Positions 58,924 through 64,000 of a stretch of DNA of 64,000 nucleotides are shown in pieces. The position numbers and the translations under genes are program-made. Each line of letters begins with the position of its first letter. Position 1 is the stretch's first letter. Origin of the DNA: Lachnospiraceae bacterium UBA7784 (lineage in GTDB: Bacteria; Bacillota; Clostridia; Lachnospirales; Lachnospiraceae); assembly GCA_002480925.1 (NCBI GenBank), contig DLDA01000023.1:12674-76673 (forward strand). The letters are read 5' to 3'. The notes beneath the pieces are model-generated. The model was not told the DNA's origin. It did not search any database and saw nothing but the letters and a program-made list of their open reading frames with translations.

Positions 58924-58968
58924 GTGACATTTTTACGGCGGTGAGCTATCATAGAGCCGGTACGTACC
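58924..58968 (+). promoter_or_regulatory. Promoter and palindrome before the vanZ-like gene
   Basis: GTGACA and TATCAT with a 17-base spacer (to 58952). Just downstream of the predicted start, GGTACGTACC (58959-58968) is a perfect palindrome placed as an operator. Another, CTGAT-CGT-ATCAG, lies upstream at 58872-58884. Confidence 0.45.
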
Positions 58969-58992
58969 AGAGGTAATTGAAGGTCACAGAAA

Positions 58993-59505
58993 ATGGAGAA
59001 AAAAATGATCAAGAAGAAAGTCAGGAGAGAGATGAAACGAAAGATTTTTATAGTTGCAAACGGGATTTTATTTGCGATCTATGCATCTGCTCTGGTCTAT
59101 GTCCTGTTCTTGAATGGGAGGGGACTGGTATGGAGCGGAGTATCATTTAAGGACTACTGCAGGCGCTTTACGAATCTGATCCCATTGTGGGATATATCAG
59201 CTTATTTCGTAAAGGTCTCTTCAGGACAGCTGGCGTTTGCGATAGCACTGAGAAACATCCTGGGTAATTTCCTTATGTTCATGCCGCTCGCATACTTCGC
59301 TTATATTTTTAAAAGGCCATCGATCAGGAAATATACGATCATGCTGCTTGTGATCCTGGTGGTGATCGAGCTTCTGCAGCTGCTTCTTCGGGTTGGAAGC
59401 TGTGATATAGATGATATAATACTAGGACTATCCGGTTCTGTTCTGGTATATGCTGTCATAAGCACGACAGGCAGTGCCATATCTGAAAAAAAGAAGGCAG
59501 GCTGA
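58993..59505 (+). CDS. VanZ-like membrane protein
   Basis: A 170-residue protein with a strongly basic N-terminus (EKKMIKKKVRREMKRK) and four hydrophobic segments. VanZ-family elements include FTNLIPLWDI, NILGNFLMFMPLAYF and VIELLQLLLRVGSCDIDDIILG. VanZ of enterococci gives low teicoplanin resistance; related proteins have unknown functions, some affecting envelope or phospholipid handling. No van operon is present, so antibiotic resistance should not be inferred. TGAAGG is a weak ribosome binding site. A terminator follows directly. Confidence 0.85.
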   Translation: MEKKMIKKKVRREMKRKIFIVANGILFAIYASALVYVLFLNGRGLVWSGVSFKDYCRRFTNLIPLWDISAYFVKVSSGQLAFAIALRNILGNFLMFMPLAYFAYIFKRPSIRKYTIMLLVILVVIELLQLLLRVGSCDIDDIILGLSGSVLVYAVISTTGSAISEKKKAG

Positions 59506-59514
59506 TCTTACAGG

Positions 59515-59555
59515 TGGATAAACGGGAATATCATAACCCGTTTATCCATTTTTTT
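59515..59555 (+). terminator. Rho-independent terminator after the vanZ-like gene
   Basis: TGGATAAACGGG / CCCGTTTATCCA stem of 12 pairs, a ten-base AT-rich loop and seven T residues. Confidence 0.95.
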
Positions 59556-59751
59556 AATTGAGCCTCGGACATATCAGAGCTTAAGTGATATATTACGCCC
59601 CTGTCATTAATAAAGGCATCTCTTGATCCGTCGGATTTCCCATCTGCCAGATAACATCTGTCATGATAGGAGGTGACAAAGGAAGAGACTTTAAGCTCTG
59701 TATAAAAGCACCTATAGCGTTCTGATCCATTTGTCTTTCTGTCATAATGTA
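59531..59751 (-). pseudogene. Possible small gene with frameshift, downstream of GH13 gene
   Basis: The GH13 stop forms ATGA with an ATG (59745) preceded by AAAGGG, as expected for a coupled downstream gene. That frame closes after 50 codons. A different frame is open for about 70 codons, reading RKTNGSERYRCFYTELKV and later FINDRGVIYHLSSDM, with codon use like the neighbours, but it has no start codon. One missing base just after the ATG would join them. No family recognised. May also be accidental; the 3' end overlaps the vanZ terminator on the other strand. Confidence 0.3.
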
Positions 59752-61490
59752 CCCTTTAGCAGCACGCATCCATATTCTGGGATTGTGCCGTCAAAAGTGC
59801 CGTCAGAAAGCAGCTCCTTGTAGCCCGTGTATTCTCTGGCACTGGCCTGATCGCCTGAGGTATGGAAGATGAGGATCTCGCCGGATGTGAGATGGTATTC
59901 TAGTATGCTTCTGTCATCATCCGCGCTTACCTGACTGTAGCTTCCGCTGGTAAGAGCTGGAATAGTATGCCTGAAGTAGGTAAGACGCTGGTACCACCGG
60001 TACATATCAAGGTCCTGTCTGGACTGTTCCCAGATCATGCCCCTTCTGTTGTCGGGATCGTCTCCGCCTGTCATGGCGACTTCATCGCCATAGTAGATGA
60101 ATGGAGTGCCCGGAAGCAGCATCTGAAAGGCAGCGGCAAGCGAGAGCTTCCTTTTGTCGCCGCCTGCACGGAAGAGGAAGCGGCTGGTGTCGTGGCTGTC
60201 GATCAGGTTCCATAGGACAGGAAGCACACTGCTGTGATACTGGCCGTTCAGGAAGCTCTGCTGGGAAAGAAAGCCGGATGGGGAGAGAGAGGCAGAGCAG
60301 ACCATCTCGCCTATGTTTTTGAAGAAGGCATAGTTCATCACTGAGTCCCATTCATCACCCTGGAGGAAATCCGGTGAGAAATGCCATACCTCACCGACAA
60401 GAAGGGCGTCTGACTTGATGGACTTTACCGCACGGCGGAATTTTTTCCAGAAGGAGTGACCTATCTCATCTGCGACGTCAAGCCTCCAGCCGTCAATGTC
60501 GAAATCCTTGATATAATGGCAGGCTACATCGATCACATATGAGGCAGCATCGGGATTTTCAAGATTAAGCTTTGGCATGCCGCCCACATAGGCAAAGCTC
60601 TGGAAGGAAGGCTTCTCGCTGTCCGTCCCGTAGGATATATCATCGCTGTCGAGGAAGTACCAGTCATAGTATCTGGATTTCCTGCCATGCTCCCTGATGT
60701 CCTTGAAGGCGAAGAAGTCAGGAGAGGTATGGTTGAATACGCCGTCAAGCATGACCCTCATCCCGCATTCATGAGCCTTGTCTACAAGCTGATGCAGATC
60801 ATCCTCGTCACCGAGCGAGGGATCTACTGAATAGTAGTCGATCGTATCGTACTTATGAGATGTATTGGACCTGAAGATAGGAGTCATGTAGATCACGTCG
60901 ACACCAAGCTCCTTCAGGTATGGCAGATGCTCAGTAATCCCGCGGAGGTTGCCGCGAAGGTCATCCTTATAGCCTATGGGAGTTTTGTACCAGAGCTTAT
61001 CGTCGACCTTTTCCGTCGTGGCAAAGCGGGTCGGAAATATCTGGTATACAACTGCGTTTCTGGCCCACTGCGGGATATGAAAGGTCTGCTCGCGGCGGGA
61101 GATAAGAGGGCAGTCATACATGGCCTCCACATCAGACGGCTCATTGGAGAAGAAGCGTGAGTCACCGTAGTAGACCCTTGCACCGGCCTCATCCACCAGC
61201 TCAAAATAGTATCTGAGGCAGAGCATATCAGGATTCTTGCGGAACTGGCCGGCCATAGCTATGTCTATATCTGCAAAGAAGTAGTCGTGGCCGAAGTCGC
61301 TGGCATAGCAGGTCATTTTATGGCAGTCTCTGGTGTCCTGCCTGCTTATATCTATATATTTGTCACGGGTATGGAGGTAGATTGCGCTCATATCACCGCG
61401 CGCAGCGGATATCCTTATGCGAAGCCTTCCGTTTTCAAGGAAAAAGGCGTCACGCTGGTCGGCATAGTGTGAGATTCCTGAATATATCAT
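59742..61490 (-). CDS. GH13 glycoside hydrolase (neopullulanase/cyclomaltodextrinase type)
   Basis: A 582-residue intracellular GH13 enzyme with an N-terminal beta-sandwich (residues 1-125) typical of cyclomaltodextrinase/neopullulanase. Catalytic regions: DGVFNH at 249-254, nucleophile Asp338 in GWRLDVAD, acid/base Glu367 in VGEVWH, and Asp434 in DSHDTSR; MPKLNL (305-310) is the subfamily fifth region. No signal peptide. It should hydrolyse maltodextrins or cyclodextrins after uptake, complementing the secreted amylases. GGGAAAT precedes the ATG. It follows the TPR-GGDEF gene by one base. Confidence 0.93.
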   Translation of the reverse strand: MIYSGISHYADQRDAFFLENGRLRIRISAARGDMSAIYLHTRDKYIDISRQDTRDCHKMTCYASDFGHDYFFADIDIAMAGQFRKNPDMLCLRYYFELVDEAGARVYYGDSRFFSNEPSDVEAMYDCPLISRREQTFHIPQWARNAVVYQIFPTRFATTEKVDDKLWYKTPIGYKDDLRGNLRGITEHLPYLKELGVDVIYMTPIFRSNTSHKYDTIDYYSVDPSLGDEDDLHQLVDKAHECGMRVMLDGVFNHTSPDFFAFKDIREHGRKSRYYDWYFLDSDDISYGTDSEKPSFQSFAYVGGMPKLNLENPDAASYVIDVACHYIKDFDIDGWRLDVADEIGHSFWKKFRRAVKSIKSDALLVGEVWHFSPDFLQGDEWDSVMNYAFFKNIGEMVCSASLSPSGFLSQQSFLNGQYHSSVLPVLWNLIDSHDTSRFLFRAGGDKRKLSLAAAFQMLLPGTPFIYYGDEVAMTGGDDPDNRRGMIWEQSRQDLDMYRWYQRLTYFRHTIPALTSGSYSQVSADDDRSILEYHLTSGEILIFHTSGDQASAREYTGYKELLSDGTFDGTIPEYGCVLLKGTL

Positions 61491-61491
61491 T

Positions 61492-63126
61492 TTATTTCCC
61501 TTTCTGGATTTCGTTTACTGGAGCGTTACAAGGGACACTGTGCAAGAGACGGATCTCTCCCTTCCCGGTCTGCTTCATCTGGTAGAGAGCATAGTCAGCG
61601 CCATAGGTGAAGTCCCAGATACGGTTCCCCGGGGTCGGGACTGAGTTCATTATACCCTGAGAGACCGACAGATAGTCAGAGCCCTTGGAATGCTCGTTCC
61701 TTATCTTCATCTGTAAGACCGAATCACGTATATGTGCAGCCTTCTCCAGGATCTCCTGATCAGACATACCATAGTAGATCACCATGAATTCATCGCCGCC
61801 GTATCTGGCTGCGAAGATATGCTTTCCGGAGATACTGCTTAAGATGCCGGCAAGCAGCTGAAGACAATGATCACCCTGCTGATGACCATAGGTATCATTT
61901 AACTCCTTAAAGAAATCTATGTCAAGCATTTCCACACCAAGTGATGCTCCGTTTTTTTGGGCCTTCGCAAGAAAGTATTCGGCCTTCTGGCTCAGAAGGG
62001 CTCTGTTCGCAAGCTGTGTCAGTGGGTCTATGGAGGCCTCGTGCATAAGGATCTGGTTCTGCCTTTCCATCCTTTCCTTTTCGCGACGGAGACGGTTCAT
62101 ATCATTGTGAATGCTTATATTGGTACGGTAGATCTGGATATTTTCACGGTTTCTCCTGCAGCTGATTTCGAAGTAGTCAGACTCAAGTCTGTGTATCTCT
62201 GCAGGATCGTTTATCTGCCTGTGGTACCTGATGTCACGTTCAAGGAACTGCAGCTGTATGAAGGAAATGCCTGACGACATGATGGACTGCCTTGATATAT
62301 CAAGAAGAGTACCTACAAGATCCGGCCGGTCAGCATTTAAGAGGGTATCTGCTATCCAGCAGACATTCTCACAGAAGTCTATGTAGGAGCCGTCAAAGCG
62401 TGAAAGGGCATCTGCAAATGCAGAAAAAGCCATATCCCGCTTCTTTTCCTGGTGGGTTGAGTCATAGTAGTAGATAAGGACCTCGCTCAGATCGGTGTAG
62501 ATCTCATCAGGAAATGCATCACGAAGGGAGGTTTCGAGATCAGTTAGCCTTGCCATGGCATCTCTGGCATGAGAAAACTGCTTTGACCGTATGCAGAAGG
62601 TGGCCTCCTGGGCAAGTGCTATAAGAAGCGGAAAGCGATTAGACGCTTGTAGCAGATATTTCTGTCCCCGCCTGCAGTAGTGGAGAGCTTTTTTGAAGTC
62701 GCCGATCTCGTAATAGATATGGCCTATATTTGCAAGAGCAGCACCGAAGGCTGAATTATCATGATCTGTAGACCTGAGGGCCTCTTCATAATATTCGAGG
62801 GAGATAGGATATTCACCACGGTTCATAGCGTCTATACCGAGCAGGTTGTAGCAGATGGAGGCAGTGGAATGGTCCTCATTCGCCTCAAGGACTCTGATGC
62901 CTGATCTCGCGTGATAGATGAAGCGTTTCAGATCACCCTTGACGTAGTACAGTCTTGCATAATAGGCATGGCAGAAACCGCATATAAGGGTATTGCCATT
63001 CCTTACTGCTATGTCCATAAGCTTTTTTAGGTTTTTTCTGGTGCCGGCTCTGTCGGAATCGTAGTTCTTTTCGATAAGCCTTACCATGTCCTGAATTTCA
63101 GGCGTCTGTAAGTCAAAATCCTTCAT
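61492..63126 (-). CDS. TPR-containing diguanylate cyclase
   Basis: A 544-residue soluble protein. Residues about 1-330 are helical and repeated (TPR-like, e.g. ALANIGHIYYEIGDFKKALHY, quoted in part), then a coiled-coil-like segment (NRLRREKERMERQNQIL), then a GGDEF domain from about 370 with DPLTQLANRALLSQ and the active-site loop AARYGGDEFMVIYYG. No membrane span, so cytoplasmic; TPR repeats probably bind a partner or peptide. It should produce cyclic di-GMP. It is co-oriented and nearly contiguous with the GH13 gene, suggesting a link between c-di-GMP and starch use. Regulation unknown. Confidence 0.9.
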   Translation of the reverse strand: MKDFDLQTPEIQDMVRLIEKNYDSDRAGTRKNLKKLMDIAVRNGNTLICGFCHAYYARLYYVKGDLKRFIYHARSGIRVLEANEDHSTASICYNLLGIDAMNRGEYPISLEYYEEALRSTDHDNSAFGAALANIGHIYYEIGDFKKALHYCRRGQKYLLQASNRFPLLIALAQEATFCIRSKQFSHARDAMARLTDLETSLRDAFPDEIYTDLSEVLIYYYDSTHQEKKRDMAFSAFADALSRFDGSYIDFCENVCWIADTLLNADRPDLVGTLLDISRQSIMSSGISFIQLQFLERDIRYHRQINDPAEIHRLESDYFEISCRRNRENIQIYRTNISIHNDMNRLRREKERMERQNQILMHEASIDPLTQLANRALLSQKAEYFLAKAQKNGASLGVEMLDIDFFKELNDTYGHQQGDHCLQLLAGILSSISGKHIFAARYGGDEFMVIYYGMSDQEILEKAAHIRDSVLQMKIRNEHSKGSDYLSVSQGIMNSVPTPGNRIWDFTYGADYALYQMKQTGKGEIRLLHSVPCNAPVNEIQKGK

Positions 63127-63521
63127 ATAGGGGCCTCGGTTACATATTTACAACTACCTGCAAGTATAGCATAATTTTACTACTAAAAAAAGCTTCGGCT
63201 TAGTTTTGCTTTGGTAAACATTTTGTAAAGAAATATTATTTAATATTAAAATACTTTAATTGGCCGTCATCCGAAAATCATCCGGGAATTTTCGCAAAAA
63301 ATAAACATGAATCTAAGAAAATTGTCATTGATTATAATGGCCTGTGCAAGTATGATTTAAGAAAGATTTAACAAGGGCGTCTTTAAATCGACACAAATCA
63401 TATGGAGACGTCCGGTCTGCGCTGGTACTGCAGAAGGAGGGCGTAAAAATCAGTCCTGCGGGGCTGCTGCAGCGGGGTTTTGGCTGTAGCAGAGGTATTA
63501 TTTTATGAAAGGGACATATAA
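63127..63521. other. Intergenic region upstream of the second amylase gene
   Basis: AT-rich left half with no gene. CGAAAAT and ATTTTCG form an inverted repeat at 63272-63294. TATAAT at 63333-63338 lacks a good -35, suggesting an activator-dependent promoter. The following leader of about 175 bases contains CTGCTGCAGC/GCTGTAGCAG (one G-U) and other GC-rich structure near 63405-63490, but matches no riboswitch I know. The reverse strand supplies the TPR-GGDEF promoter, not clearly identified. Confidence 0.4.

Positions 63522-64000
<479 letters not shown>

Noticed and set aside
58993-59505. Glycopeptide resistance gene vanZ
   Set aside because: Only the family fold is present, without vanRS, vanHAX or related genes; no resistance role is supported.
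63338-63521. Cyclic di-GMP or other known riboswitch before the second amylase
   Set aside because: None of the conserved aptamer segments could be found, despite nearby GGDEF genes.

Overview
The window reads as chromosome of an anaerobic Firmicute, most likely a Lachnospiraceae (Butyrivibrio/Roseburia-like) bacterium. The evidence is the conserved Clostridia gene neighbourhoods (murB-rapZ-whiA-crh; rsmB-rlmN-prpC-prkC-rsgA-rpe-thiN; relA-MBL-hemZ), strong AGGAGG-type ribosome binding sites, sigma-A promoters with 17-base spacers, GH94/GH13 carbohydrate enzymes and ECF-type riboflavin uptake. I see no rRNA, CRISPR array, insertion sequence or prophage.

Layout. 1-8.5 kb: a glycan island with two GH94 phosphorylases (the first cut by the window edge), an AraC regulator and a sugar ABC importer (lipoprotein plus two permeases, no ATPase). 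8.6-16.2 kb: carbon-control and cell-envelope genes: hprK, an M18 aminopeptidase, murB, rapZ, whiA, a Crh-like HPr lacking the catalytic His, a lipid kinase and fba. 16.2-25.5 kb: a membrane GGDEF protein, then the tightly overlapping rsmB-to-thiN operon. 25.5-31.9 kb: relA, an MBL hydrolase, hemZ, an unknown membrane protein and a lytic transglycosylase. 32-43.9 kb: two tRNAs, a DAP-decarboxylase-like enzyme, mecA, leuB, a rhomboid, ilvD, ilvB, serC, serA and a DUF1015 gene. 44-45.3 kb: a dead Doc toxin gene beside an FMN riboswitch and ribU. 45.4-47.2 kb and 63.5 kb to the edge: two closely related secreted alpha-amylases. 47.1-58.8 kb: an amino-acid uptake and oxidation locus under a LysR regulator. 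58.9-63.1 kb: VanZ-like, GH13 and TPR-GGDEF genes.

How the genes work together. Secreted amylases, the GH13 cyclomaltodextrinase-like enzyme and the GH94 phosphorylases with their importer describe energy-saving starch and beta-glucan use, set beside HprK and Crh, which report glycolytic state. The amino-acid locus pairs an ABC importer with a multi-subunit FAD/Fe-S dehydrogenase, RidA and an Asp/Glu-racemase-like protein. On the transporter side it also has a hydroxyacid dehydrogenase and an AEC exporter, so a complete import, deaminate, reduce and export circuit is plausible.

Most unusual items: (i) a modular nested-hairpin element present twice (after hprK and after tRNA-Thr) whose long stems differ in sequence but stay self-complementary; (ii) heptad GAGGTG / CACCTC inverted arrays at the ends of two genes; (iii) the dehydrogenase/RidA/racemase locus; (iv) an apparent ACG start in whiA; (v) a promoter placed so that rsmB mRNA would be leaderless; (vi) an Ile/Leu-containing leader ORF overlapping a terminator hairpin before ilvD.
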